The notes under the pieces: generated by a model | What the model was told of the DNA's origin: nothing | The model's input: the letters and a program-made list of their open reading frames with translations, nothing else | Databases searched by the model: none | Assembly (NCBI GenBank): GCA_019694675.1 | Contig: JAIBBK010000096.1 | Location: forward strand, 1 to 64,000 | Direction of reading: 5' to 3' | Origin: Ignavibacteria bacterium | Lineage (GTDB): Bacteria; Bacteroidota; Ignavibacteria; Tepidaquicellales; Tepidaquicellaceae | Length of the DNA stretch: 64,000 nt | Shown here: piece after piece, positions 9,015 to 18,030 of the stretch | Layout: each line of letters starts with the position of its first letter | How positions within the stretch are numbered: the first letter of the stretch is position 1 | Made by a program: the position numbers and the translations under genes

Positions 9015-11006
9015 ATGAAAAAAATGAAGATCCCCATTAAGAAGAAGAAGACCAAGAGGGATAACGCAGTTACATACGATTTTGAAACACCATTCAGGCC
9101 AAACCGCACTTTAAAAATAATTTTCTCGGTAATAGTGGTTCTGTTGCCGGTATTTCTTTCCTTTGTTTACTACAGGTTTGCGGTAAACCAGAATAAGTTC
9201 AGGAGCTTCCCGCTTGACGATCCGTGGATACATCTCACGTTTGCAAAGAACATATTTGAGCACCTGAGCTTCTCCTATTATAAGAACGAAATGGTGACCG
9301 CGGGTTCCACTTCGCCGCTGTTCACTCTTCTTGAAGCGGTCGCATTCTTCTTTACAAACAATGAAATGCTGATCGGGTATGCATTTGGAGTCGTTTTCTT
9401 TGTGATCTCCGCTTATGCATTTTACCGGCTTGCTATCTTCGACTTCAGCAAGGATTACATATTTGCTTTGCTTACTACGGGAATATTCATCATAGACAAA
9501 TGGCTGGTGTTCATTTCACTTTCCGGAATGGAAACCACAATGTTCATTCTTTTTCTCGTGGCGGGCGCATACTTCTACAGGAAAAGGATGGCTCTGCAAC
9601 TGGGGATATGCCTCGGACTCCTTCTGTGGACACGGCCAGACGGTATTGCTTTCATTGCCGCGCTTGTGATTGATTACATACTGATAAGACGAGTGTTCTC
9701 TGATCAGCTTGATGTTCCGCTCTTCACAGCGAAGGAACTGAGAAAGCTGGCACTATCCTTTGTGGCTATTGCCGCGGTCTATTTTGGGATGAACTTCATG
9801 CTTTCCGGATCGCTTCTTCCAAACACATATAACGCAAAGCTTACCTACTACTCGCCGGAATTCAGGAGCAGGTGGGATTTTCTGCAGTTTGAGGTCTGGG
9901 AATATTTCAGGGCAGGCTCGTATTATGTGCTCATGCTCGGATTCCTTTTCTCGGTTGGAAAGATGATCTACGACCTTTACAACAGGACCTACAATCCGAA
10001 CACCGTTTACATACTGTTCATTCTCCTGTTTGTTCTCATGTACTTCATTAAACTGCCCTATGCTCACAGGTTTGGAAGATATATGATGCCGCTGATTCCA
10101 TTCTTCATACTCACGGCAACGATCGGCTTCAGGGATTTTGCCCGCATCACAAACAGATACACGAACAACCCGCTTTTCTCTAAGAGCATTTTTTACATTC
10201 TCATTGGCGTCACATATTTTATGGGGATAAAGAACTATGACGAGAACCGGGAGCTTTATGCCGTTCAGTGCAAGTACATTTACGAGAGGCAGGTGAAGGC
10301 GGCACAATGGCTGCAGAAATACACTACCGACAAGGACATAGTTGCCACACATGACGTTGGAGCAATCGGATATTACAGCGGAAGGAAGATCGTTGATGTT
10401 GCAGGGCTTGTGACACCCGAACTCATAGGTAAGATCAACGATATGAATTACGTCAATGAGATGCAGAAGTATATGCAGGAAAAGGGAGTGACATATCTTG
10501 CATTTCTCAGGGAATGGTACAGGGTTTCAAATCAGAATCCCTTGTTTACAACGGTTAACAGCCTTCCTCCCGAGACCATGGACATCTACAAATACGAACC
10601 CGGAAAGACGGAAATACTCTCCAAAGAAGGCAACGGCATAATTGAGATGATGCAGAAGCTTGCATCACAGAGAGCCGGTCAGCAATTGATACATTTAGGC
10701 AACAGGTTGTTTGCAGTTGAACCGAGAAGTTCTTACGGATACTACCTTGTTGCGTACGGTTATCAGCTTCTGAAGGATGAGAACGGATACGAGCAAAGCT
10801 TAAGGAAGGCAATTGAACTTTTCCCTGACTACAAGGACGCTCATCTTTACTACGGCGAATTCCTGAGGCAGAGAAGCAGGTTTGCCGAAGCAAAGGAGCA
10901 TTTTGAAAAGGCGCTGGCGCTTGAGCCCGCAAACAAGATGGCTGCAACCGGACTGCAGGAAGTGAATGATTCGCTTGGCGTTGCACCTGTTCCGCCCGCT
11001 CAATAG
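9015..11006 (+). CDS. Polytopic GT-C-type glycosyltransferase with C-terminal TPRs
   Basis: A 663-residue membrane protein. After a short lysine-rich cytoplasmic start (KKKTKR) it has about ten hydrophobic segments. Between the first two lies FPLDDPWIHLTFAKNIFEH, the acidic DD loop of the GT-C fold (ArnT/PMT-like), followed by GSTSPLFTLL. These enzymes use polyprenyl-phosphate sugars on the outer face of the inner membrane to glycosylate lipids or proteins. A soluble tail at residues about 550-655 holds at least two TPRs (SYGYYLVAYGYQLL, DAHLYYGEFLRQ). The pairing of a GT-C core with TPRs suggests binding to a protein partner. Followed 51 bases later by mltG. Substrate unknown. Confidence 0.75.
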   Translation: MKKMKIPIKKKKTKRDNAVTYDFETPFRPNRTLKIIFSVIVVLLPVFLSFVYYRFAVNQNKFRSFPLDDPWIHLTFAKNIFEHLSFSYYKNEMVTAGSTSPLFTLLEAVAFFFTNNEMLIGYAFGVVFFVISAYAFYRLAIFDFSKDYIFALLTTGIFIIDKWLVFISLSGMETTMFILFLVAGAYFYRKRMALQLGICLGLLLWTRPDGIAFIAALVIDYILIRRVFSDQLDVPLFTAKELRKLALSFVAIAAVYFGMNFMLSGSLLPNTYNAKLTYYSPEFRSRWDFLQFEVWEYFRAGSYYVLMLGFLFSVGKMIYDLYNRTYNPNTVYILFILLFVLMYFIKLPYAHRFGRYMMPLIPFFILTATIGFRDFARITNRYTNNPLFSKSIFYILIGVTYFMGIKNYDENRELYAVQCKYIYERQVKAAQWLQKYTTDKDIVATHDVGAIGYYSGRKIVDVAGLVTPELIGKINDMNYVNEMQKYMQEKGVTYLAFLREWYRVSNQNPLFTTVNSLPPETMDIYKYEPGKTEILSKEGNGIIEMMQKLASQRAGQQLIHLGNRLFAVEPRSSYGYYLVAYGYQLLKDENGYEQSLRKAIELFPDYKDAHLYYGEFLRQRSRFAEAKEHFEKALALEPANKMAATGLQEVNDSLGVAPVPPAQ

Positions 11007-11056
11007 ATGCCGGTACAGCATGACCCAGATCTGCAACATTAACTCATCACGCTCAG

Positions 11057-12079
11057 ATGCGGAATAATAAGCGCCTTGCTTACATTGCCGCAATTGATGT
11101 TATCCTTGCCGGGCTGATCATATACCTTGCTTTCTATTCAAAGCACACATGGGAAGGCGCTGAAGAGAAAAGGATAACCATAAAGCAGGGTGAGACTCTT
11201 TCTGAAATAGCCGCCGACCTTAACAGCAATGACATCATTTCAAGCCGTACACTTTTCAAGTTGGTTGTAAGACTGCTTGGACAGGAAGGCGACATAAAAG
11301 CAAACACATATCAGTTCAAAAGCGGGTTAAGCAATCTTGATGTAATGCGCATCATCACCGGCAAGGAAGGATTTGTCCTTGTGCGTTACACGCTTCCTCC
11401 GGGATCAACACTCAGGCAGGCGGCAAATATTGCAAAGAAGTCTCTCTCACTTTCGCCGGAGAAATTCCTGAAAGAAGCTGAGAACGATTCGTTGCTGAAC
11501 GTGATCGGATTGAAGGGCAAAGTCAAAAACCTCGAAGGATTTCTTTATCCTGAATCTTACGACGTATCACCGGGAATAAGCGAGAAGGAGCTTGTTGCAG
11601 TGCTCTTCAGCGAGTTCCAGAAAAAGGTTTACAGGAATGAGGAGTTAATGAATGAGATAAGCAAACAGGAAACAGACCTGTTGAAAGTAGTAACGCTTGC
11701 ATCAATTGTGGAAGCCGAAACAAATGTTGACGAGGAGAAGCGGACAATAGCGGGTGTGTATCTGAACCGGCTGAAGAAGGGAATGAAGCTCGAAGCTGAT
11801 CCCACCGTGCAATATGCACTGCCGGGAGGCCCTAAGCCGCGACTCCTCTTTGAAGACCTGAAGATAAGGTCACCATATAACACATATCTTAATCCGGGGC
11901 TTCCGCCGGGGCCTATCAACAATCCCGATGTATCCTGCATCAAAGCAGCATTGTTCCCTGAGACACACAACTATCTCTTCTTTGTTGCGACAGGCAACGG
12001 CGGCCACAACTTTTCGGAGACATATCAGGAACATCTCGATGCCATCAAAGAATACAAAAAGAACCTTCGGAATAAATGA
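11057..12079 (+). CDS. mltG: Endolytic peptidoglycan transglycosylase MltG
   Basis: Inner-membrane lytic transglycosylase that cuts nascent glycan strands and sets strand length. One N-terminal transmembrane segment (residues about 9-27), a LysM-like region around IKQGETLSEIA, then the YceG catalytic domain. The likely catalytic glutamate is E219 in SIVEAE, matching E218 of the Escherichia coli enzyme. Further hallmarks are AGVYLNRL, LEADPTVQYAL, SPYNTYLNPGLPPGPI and the terminal HNFSETYQEH. Its length of 340 residues is typical. It overlaps the next gene by 4 bases (ATGA), so translation is likely coupled. Confidence 0.95.
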   Translation: MRNNKRLAYIAAIDVILAGLIIYLAFYSKHTWEGAEEKRITIKQGETLSEIAADLNSNDIISSRTLFKLVVRLLGQEGDIKANTYQFKSGLSNLDVMRIITGKEGFVLVRYTLPPGSTLRQAANIAKKSLSLSPEKFLKEAENDSLLNVIGLKGKVKNLEGFLYPESYDVSPGISEKELVAVLFSEFQKKVYRNEELMNEISKQETDLLKVVTLASIVEAETNVDEEKRTIAGVYLNRLKKGMKLEADPTVQYALPGGPKPRLLFEDLKIRSPYNTYLNPGLPPGPINNPDVSCIKAALFPETHNYLFFVATGNGGHNFSETYQEHLDAIKEYKKNLRNK

Positions 12080-13650
12080 CCGGAGAACTGAGAACTGATT
12101 CGGGCTCTTACAAACTTCTGCTGAGACTCTTCCTCATGCTTGACTTCAGGGACAGGGAGAATTCCGGCAAGAAAAAATTCATCGGCATACTCACTGCTTA
12201 CCTTGTTGCAAACACGGCAATGGCATTCAACTACTTCAGCGTTTTTGACAAGACAAGTTTCGCGGTACTGAGCCTCAGTTCCTGCCTGTTTCTTATGGCG
12301 CTTCTTTCAATGAACGAGTATGACAATCTGATTCTTGCCGGCAACAGCATACAACTGCTTTCCACACTGCCGCTCGATGAAAGTTCCGTGTTCAGGGCAA
12401 AGTTCATAACTGCATTGCTGTTCCTTCTGCCCTTTGCGTCTGCATGTTCGATTCCGCCTGCCGTGTTCTATTATTTCTATGACCACAATCCTGCCGATCC
12501 GTTGCTTTTCTTCCTCGCATCTGTGATGTTTTCCACGATGCTTGCATGCATCTTCATAACGGCATACTCCGTTATCATCCTGAAATTTCCGCAAAGAGCC
12601 GCTCTGATGATGACCATACTGCAGGCCCTGTTCTTTGCATTTGTATTCTACTCTTCCGTATCGGCATCCGGAGCTTCCCGCAAGGGGAACTCACTGATTC
12701 AGAAGATGAATGTGCTTGATAATCCTGGAACGGAATTTCTGCCACAGTCCTTTATTGCAAGATCAATGCATGAACCCTGGACGCTGGCTGTACTGCTGGT
12801 TGCGGCGACACTGGTAGTAATTTCAGGTTACCTGTTCATCTCACGGAACTATGCCGCACTTTCAACAAACGCCTTGATGCTTTCTTCCAAAAGGAGAAAG
12901 AAGAAACTTAACATAAGGACCCCGGAGTTTCTTAGTCGGTTTGTGAATTCCAATTATCTCAGAAACGATGTTGAGAGATCTTCATTCTATCTCGTGGCAG
13001 ACCACCTTACAGCTTCGCGATTTCTGAGGATCCGGTATATTCCGTATTTCATTATGCCGGTCGCTTTCATACTTATCGGCCTGCTGATTGATGCGGAAGG
13101 TTTGCTGTACCTGAACACTGCCGGCTCGATCTCCAGAACCTTCAGCTTTGAGTATCCGATGCTCAGCCCTTCGATCACCATAATACTGCTTATGAGTTCG
13201 AGGATGCTGATCTCCAATACGAAGATAATGGACGACATAACTCACGGCACCGACTGGATATACAAGTCTCTTCCGCAAAAGGACGGACACCAGATCCTGA
13301 AGGGAGTTTCAAAGTTCTTCTATCTTGTTTTCTTCATTCCGGTAATGATCATCCTGTTCATTGTACTTTCGGCAAGGGGAAGCATTGAGTCAGCGCTGAT
13401 AAATGTCCTCTTCACTGGGTTTGGTATCTACTTCATCAATTCGGTTGCATCACTGTTTGACAAGACGATGCCGTTTACAATTGAAAGCGGAAAGTTCAAT
13501 TCAGCCTCTAAGCTTCTTGAGATATTCACTGCCATGATCATCGGCATAATTCTGATTTTGATTCAGATTTTTGCGTTTCAAAATATTATATTTGCAGTGG
13601 CTACAATCGCTTCCTTTATAATCATCTCATTCTTATTGAACAGAAACTGA
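12076..13650 (+). CDS. Putative ABC-2-type permease (polytopic membrane protein)
   Basis: A 524-residue membrane protein with about ten to twelve hydrophobic segments. The first 150 residues resemble ABC-2 exporter permeases: an amphipathic start (LLRLFLMLDFRDR), paired helices, then DNLILAGNSIQLLSTLPLD, similar to the 'L-L-x-x-L-P-I/L' coupling segment before VFRAKF. No ATPase subunit is next to it. The start overlaps mltG by 4 bases. Without an ATPase partner the transport role is a guess; it could also be a scaffold for envelope synthesis with mltG. Confidence 0.55.
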   Translation: MTGELRTDSGSYKLLLRLFLMLDFRDRENSGKKKFIGILTAYLVANTAMAFNYFSVFDKTSFAVLSLSSCLFLMALLSMNEYDNLILAGNSIQLLSTLPLDESSVFRAKFITALLFLLPFASACSIPPAVFYYFYDHNPADPLLFFLASVMFSTMLACIFITAYSVIILKFPQRAALMMTILQALFFAFVFYSSVSASGASRKGNSLIQKMNVLDNPGTEFLPQSFIARSMHEPWTLAVLLVAATLVVISGYLFISRNYAALSTNALMLSSKRRKKKLNIRTPEFLSRFVNSNYLRNDVERSSFYLVADHLTASRFLRIRYIPYFIMPVAFILIGLLIDAEGLLYLNTAGSISRTFSFEYPMLSPSITIILLMSSRMLISNTKIMDDITHGTDWIYKSLPQKDGHQILKGVSKFFYLVFFIPVMIILFIVLSARGSIESALINVLFTGFGIYFINSVASLFDKTMPFTIESGKFNSASKLLEIFTAMIIGIILILIQIFAFQNIIFAVATIASFIIISFLLNRN

Positions 13651-13660
13651 AACGTTCACC

Positions 13661-14311
13661 ATGCCCGAATCTCAAGCAACACCAACTGCGCAGACAGAAA
13701 CATCGCCTCTTGTAAGACCAGTTAACGGAGAAGGCAAGAACATCATACTTGCCATGACGGGAACGAGCGGGGCAATATACGGACTGAGGATGCTTAGAGC
13801 GCTCCTTATAAACGAATTCAATGTTGACCTGATCCTCTCCGAATATGCAATGTACACGCTCGCAAGCGAATGCGGAGTTGACATTACCCCTGCAAATATC
13901 GGTACGCTTTTTCCCGAGATCATTATGCTTAAGTCAACCGTCACGTTTCACAACAACCTTGACCTGAAATCCGAGATCTTCACAAACAAATTCGTCACTT
14001 CGGGGATGATCATTTGTCCCTGTTCGATGGGAATACTGGCAGGAGTAGCAACGGGCCAGGCGAAGACTCTCATAGAGAAGGCCGCCGATTATGCATTTGC
14101 ATTTTCAACACCGCTTGTAGTAGTGCCAAGGGAGACTCCGGTCAGCAAGATACATCTGGAGAACATGATAAGAATAATTGAAGCGGGCGGAAAGATCGTC
14201 CCCGCGATGCCGAGCTTTGAATACAGCCCGAAGGACTTCAATGATCTTGCAGATTTCGTTGCCGGGAAGGTACTGGAACTTCTTCTGCCGTCAGAAAGCA
14301 GGATGGCTTGA
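13661..14311 (+). CDS. ubiX: UbiX-family flavin prenyltransferase
   Basis: Makes prenylated FMN for UbiD-type decarboxylases. The 216-residue protein has an extra low-complexity start (about 25 residues) before the flavodoxin-like fold. Motifs: AMTGTSGAIYGLRML (FMN phosphate loop), CPCSMGILAGVATG (Ser-rich prenyl/FMN site), VVVPRETP and LENMIRI. No ubiD lies in the window. The gene follows the permease after only 10 bases, placing it at the end of the 9-14 kb run. Menaquinone synthesis by the futalosine or UbiD routes is a possible need, but this is inference. Confidence 0.9.
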   Translation: MPESQATPTAQTETSPLVRPVNGEGKNIILAMTGTSGAIYGLRMLRALLINEFNVDLILSEYAMYTLASECGVDITPANIGTLFPEIIMLKSTVTFHNNLDLKSEIFTNKFVTSGMIICPCSMGILAGVATGQAKTLIEKAADYAFAFSTPLVVVPRETPVSKIHLENMIRIIEAGGKIVPAMPSFEYSPKDFNDLADFVAGKVLELLLPSESRMA

Positions 14312-14312
14312 A

Positions 14313-17189
14313 TCAGAAGTCGAATCCAAAATAGAAGCTGTGGAAAAGATTGCCCTGAAGTTTTGTGAAATCTTCTTCGATTCTTTTGCCCAGATCATAA
14401 CGCAAGACAATCAGCCCGAAGACCGTCATTCTGACGCCTGCGCCGATGGTGCCGTAAGTGATGCGGTCTGAATAACTCATATCCCACGCCTTTCCCGCAT
14501 CAAAATATACTGCACCTTTGATACCCGGAAAATCCATTCCTATTCCGAATGGAAATCTGAGCGCCACAATGTTAAGTATCGGAAATCTAAGCTCGGCATT
14601 TGCCTGCCACATCTTACTTCCTCTTATGGAATTCAGCGGCCATCCTCTGAGTGACCAGCTTCCGCCCATAAAGAACCTTCTCGGATCCCGGCCTTCATTG
14701 TAAAACACCTGCGTCCTCAAAGCGAGCGTGGCGGGATTTCCAAGCCTGAGGTATTTTCTGTAGTCAAAGAATACAGAGTAAAAATTCGTAAGAGAGTTTG
14801 CAATATCCGTGGTGTAGCCGAGTGTTACATTCAGTCTCTCGCCGTCCACAGGCCCCATCCAACCCCAGAGAGTGTTGTCCCTCACATAGCTGAGATAATT
14901 GGACAGAAGCAGGGAGCGGTTATTGTCGTAAAATTCATAGTTGCGTATTGTCTGCGAAAGGCTTGTGGTCATCTCTATCCTTCTGAAGAAGGAAAGCGGG
15001 TATGCAAGGCTCACATATCCGCCGAAAGACCTTTCGTAGTATGTTGTATTGAATTCGCTGAGGTCATATCTCCTTCCCGAAAGATGAAAGATCCCGTACG
15101 AGTAATTCATCCTCTTTTCAACAGAGACTTTTGATATTGCAATGTTGAAGCTCTTCCAGAATTCCGCATCTCCTGAAGAGTTGTTGAACACAAGAAAGTA
15201 ATAGCGCTCATTGCCGAGCAGATCGCTCAGGGATACGATCCCTCCGGTGTTAGCCCCGAAGACGGGATCAACGGTGAGGGCAGTGGTTGCAATGTCGAAT
15301 GAATATCTCTTCTCATACTTGAGCGTGTTCTTTTTTGATCTCAGATCAATTCTCTGTGCCACCCAGTTGTCACCCTTTTGCCTCAGGTCTATCTTTTTCC
15401 TGTTCTTGGAGCTGTCATACTTTTCCTTCACATCAGAAAGAAGCCTTATGTCAATTCCTCCCTGCTCAAAAGCGGAAAATACAATTCTGTCGTCTCCTGC
15501 CCACCTTGGGTCATATGCGGCAGTTACGAAATTTGTCAGCTGCCTTGTCTCCAGATTATCATAGTCAATCGTAGGGATGTTCGAGACTGAGTTTGCGCCC
15601 TTTGTATTTGTCTGCACCGCAAATTTTTCACCGAGGTCAATCATCCAGATGTTCTGAGGTCCTTCCGCGTCCGATGTGTAGATTATTTTTCTGCCGTCTG
15701 AAGAGAAATGCGGTGAATGATCTATTTGCCTGCCGACCGTTACATAGTTAATTGATTCGTCTTCAAGGCCGTAGAGAAATAGGTTGTAAGACTGGTTCAT
15801 TCCGAACGAGGTCCTGTCGGATGAGAATACAATGAACCTGCCGTCAGGCGAAAAATCAGGATCCCTGTCGTCGTAATAATCATTCGTCAGTCTCTTCAGT
15901 GTATTGTCAGAAGTGTTGAGAATGTAAATATCGTTCTTACCGCTGAAGTCTGCTGCGGGAAAGACAATGTGCTTATTGTCGGAATTCCATGAAGGAGAAC
16001 CGATGCTGACAATATTGTCGAACGAATAACTCGCTGCAACTTCTTCTTTCTCAACGTCATAGAGATGAAGCGCATCTGCATCTCCCTTTTGCGTAATGAA
16101 TGCAAGCATTCCGTTTGATGACACATCCATGCCGGTCCTGAAGAAATGGAACTCTTCAAACTCATCGCTCTTCTCACCTTCGATCACAAGTTCAGGCCCG
16201 TCGGGATTGTTCCTGTCAATCCTGAATATGCTCGTGTATCCTGTCTTATTTCCGATGTAATAGATCTGTTTCTTCCTCCCTTTCTCAAAATAGGTCGGTT
16301 TGTGAGCAAACGACTCTGTATGGAGATTGACAGACACCTGCGAAGGACTGTCGTAGTCCTTCATTTGAGGATAGTAGGTCTTCTCAAGATGGTAAAGAAA
16401 TTCACGGTCAAATTCCTCATAACTTTTTCCGATCGTGTATTTCATCACGTTGGAAAAGCTCTCATCCATCCAGAAGTTCTCAAGGAGAAGATACACTTTA
16501 TCTTCGCCGTAATTCTCTGCAATGTATTCGAGAACACGCTGGCCTATCTTGTACATAATGAACGTTCCGTAAACACGCTCCCAGTTGCTGAGCCCCACCA
16601 TATAGCCCGAAAGCACTGCGTCTTTGATGACCATGTCGGCCTGCGTATCCCACTTGGTCGAAAAGAACTCAGCAAGACCTTCGGTAAACCACAGCGGCGG
16701 TGAAAGACCAATGCTCTTCCCGTGCAGTTTGAGTGAGTTGGCTATTTTGCTGGTCATAAAAACGTGCGTAAGCTCATGTCTTATCACATGTCTGAACTGA
16801 TACAGCGATCCTTCGAAGGGAATCACGACTCTGCCCTTTATGAACTCAAAGAAGCCTCCGACTCCGTCAGGAATAAATCCCGGTGTGGTGTTTGTTTGTT
16901 TAAAATGAAGCGGAGATGCATAGAAAATAAGAGGAACGGTGTCTATGAGAGAATGATTGAACTTCTGCTGAAGATGGTCATAAGCTTCCTCGGCATATTG
17001 CGCGCCTATCTCGGCAAGCTCCTTGGCCTCTTTGTAGTGGTAGATCTGAAAATGTTTTGTCTGAATTATCTGCCAGTCAAAATCGGAGTATTGTACTTTA
17101 TTTCTTCCGAAGTCAACAAACTGCGTCCTGGCAAATGGCGCAAATGCCAGTATGAGAATTGCCGAAAATATTGCCGCTGAAGATCTCAC
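14313..17189 (-). CDS. Gluzincin protease / TolB-like propeller / Omp85-like barrel fusion
   Basis: A 958-residue exported protein with three modules. Signal peptide at residues 1-22. Residues about 40-270 are a peptidase-MA-like gluzincin: HELTH at 138-142 with a downstream WFTEGLAEF (E170 or E174 as third ligand). Residues about 300-640 are a WD40-like/PD40 beta-propeller of the TolB kind, with repeats such as DRDPDFSPDGRFIVFSSDRT. The last 300 residues are a beta-barrel ending in aromatic GFDF, with GGSWSLRGWP and AVYFDAGKAWD as in Omp85/BamA-type surface antigens. This places a protease and a propeller in the periplasm, tethered to an outer-membrane barrel. Members are known in FCB genomes, but the substrate is not. 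Convergent with ubiX, one base apart. Confidence 0.85.
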   Translation of the reverse strand: MRSSAAIFSAILILAFAPFARTQFVDFGRNKVQYSDFDWQIIQTKHFQIYHYKEAKELAEIGAQYAEEAYDHLQQKFNHSLIDTVPLIFYASPLHFKQTNTTPGFIPDGVGGFFEFIKGRVVIPFEGSLYQFRHVIRHELTHVFMTSKIANSLKLHGKSIGLSPPLWFTEGLAEFFSTKWDTQADMVIKDAVLSGYMVGLSNWERVYGTFIMYKIGQRVLEYIAENYGEDKVYLLLENFWMDESFSNVMKYTIGKSYEEFDREFLYHLEKTYYPQMKDYDSPSQVSVNLHTESFAHKPTYFEKGRKKQIYYIGNKTGYTSIFRIDRNNPDGPELVIEGEKSDEFEEFHFFRTGMDVSSNGMLAFITQKGDADALHLYDVEKEEVAASYSFDNIVSIGSPSWNSDNKHIVFPAADFSGKNDIYILNTSDNTLKRLTNDYYDDRDPDFSPDGRFIVFSSDRTSFGMNQSYNLFLYGLEDESINYVTVGRQIDHSPHFSSDGRKIIYTSDAEGPQNIWMIDLGEKFAVQTNTKGANSVSNIPTIDYDNLETRQLTNFVTAAYDPRWAGDDRIVFSAFEQGGIDIRLLSDVKEKYDSSKNRKKIDLRQKGDNWVAQRIDLRSKKNTLKYEKRYSFDIATTALTVDPVFGANTGGIVSLSDLLGNERYYFLVFNNSSGDAEFWKSFNIAISKVSVEKRMNYSYGIFHLSGRRYDLSEFNTTYYERSFGGYVSLAYPLSFFRRIEMTTSLSQTIRNYEFYDNNRSLLLSNYLSYVRDNTLWGWMGPVDGERLNVTLGYTTDIANSLTNFYSVFFDYRKYLRLGNPATLALRTQVFYNEGRDPRRFFMGGSWSLRGWPLNSIRGSKMWQANAELRFPILNIVALRFPFGIGMDFPGIKGAVYFDAGKAWDMSYSDRITYGTIGAGVRMTVFGLIVLRYDLGKRIEEDFTKLQGNLFHSFYFGFDF

Positions 17190-17628
17190 TTTGATTACCG
17201 CTTAATTTCGGGTACAGCTTCAAACGATAAGCTGCAGGTTCTATGATAATCCGAGGGTTGACAATGCAAAATAGAAATAGCCGCGATAAAATTCCACAAT
17301 TGAAATTTTGCAAAAAGGATTTTTTAAATTCAGGGGATTTGCGTGTTGCAGTCCCGACAGGGTATTTTGAATGTCTCAAACAATCTTTGGCATGTCCCTT
17401 GAGTAAGGAGCTCATAAGCTGCAATGCTGACGAATGAGCGCATGTCCATGACAAGAATGGACAGATAACGCTGTCAGACTTGCCGGCGCATTCCGGGACT
17501 TTTCTGAGATCATCTGTAATTGGGAAGTAATTTCAGACAGCCCTTCATATATTTGAACTGATCCCGCTTTGAACGGCAGGTTCACCAAAGCAAAGTGAAA
17601 TTATGAACATAACAGGAGGAGATGCTCT
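17190..17628. other. Intergenic region with nested hairpins
   Basis: No credible gene in 439 bases. TGTCCAT (17443-17449) pairs perfectly with ATGGACA (17457-17463). GACAG (17460-17464) can instead pair with CTGTC (17471-17475), so the two hairpins share bases and exclude each other. A strong AGGAGG ribosome site lies just before the nuclease gene at 17629. No copy of the 149-bp repeat is present on this side. Confidence 0.45.
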
Positions 17629-18030
17629 ATGACAGAGAATGAGGTTTCTTACTTCATCAGAGGTGCCATTTACGAAGTTTACAACGGTCTTGGCGCAGGA
17701 CTGTTTGAATCAGTTTATGCAGTTGCACTTGAGTGGGAACTGCGAAACAAAGGACTTGATGTGAAGCGCGAAGTTGCTGTTCCGGTCGAGTACAAAGACA
17801 ACCGGATGGATCTTGGATTCAAACTTGATTTGCTTATTGAGGATAAGGTCATAATTGAAGTGAAGTCTGTAGCCAAACTTGAAGCCGTGCATCACAAACA
17901 AGTGCTGACCTATCTGAAACTGACGGAATTGAAATTGGCCATACTCGTGAATTTCAATGTAGCTAATATTAATGAGGGCATTTTCAGAAAGGTGAACGGA
18001 TTGAATCTGCCAACGCAAGAAGGAAGCTAG
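17629..18030 (+). CDS. GxxExxY protein, predicted PD-(D/E)XK nuclease
   Basis: A 133-residue soluble protein of the GxxExxY family, which Pfam groups with the PD-(D/E)XK nuclease superfamily (PDDEXK_3). The name motif is GLFESVY at 24-30. The nuclease core is visible as D67 (KLDLLI) followed by E77-V-K79 (IIEVKS), and then HHKQVLTYL with Q91. Thus all expected acidic and lysine residues are intact. A strong AGGAGGAG ribosome site precedes ATG 17629. The TAG stop (18028-18030) abuts or overlaps the first unit of the 149-bp tandem array. Activity has not, to my knowledge, been established for the family. A single-gene island between unrelated genes, consistent with mobility. Confidence 0.9.
   Translation: MTENEVSYFIRGAIYEVYNGLGAGLFESVYAVALEWELRNKGLDVKREVAVPVEYKDNRMDLGFKLDLLIEDKVIIEVKSVAKLEAVHHKQVLTYLKLTELKLAILVNFNVANINEGIFRKVNGLNLPTQEGS

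Noticed and set aside
8822-9109. A 96-residue N-terminal extension of the 7337 gene
   Set aside because: It would overlap the divergent gene at 9015 by 95 bases, and its hydrophobic stretch does not belong to the cytoplasmic helical family.
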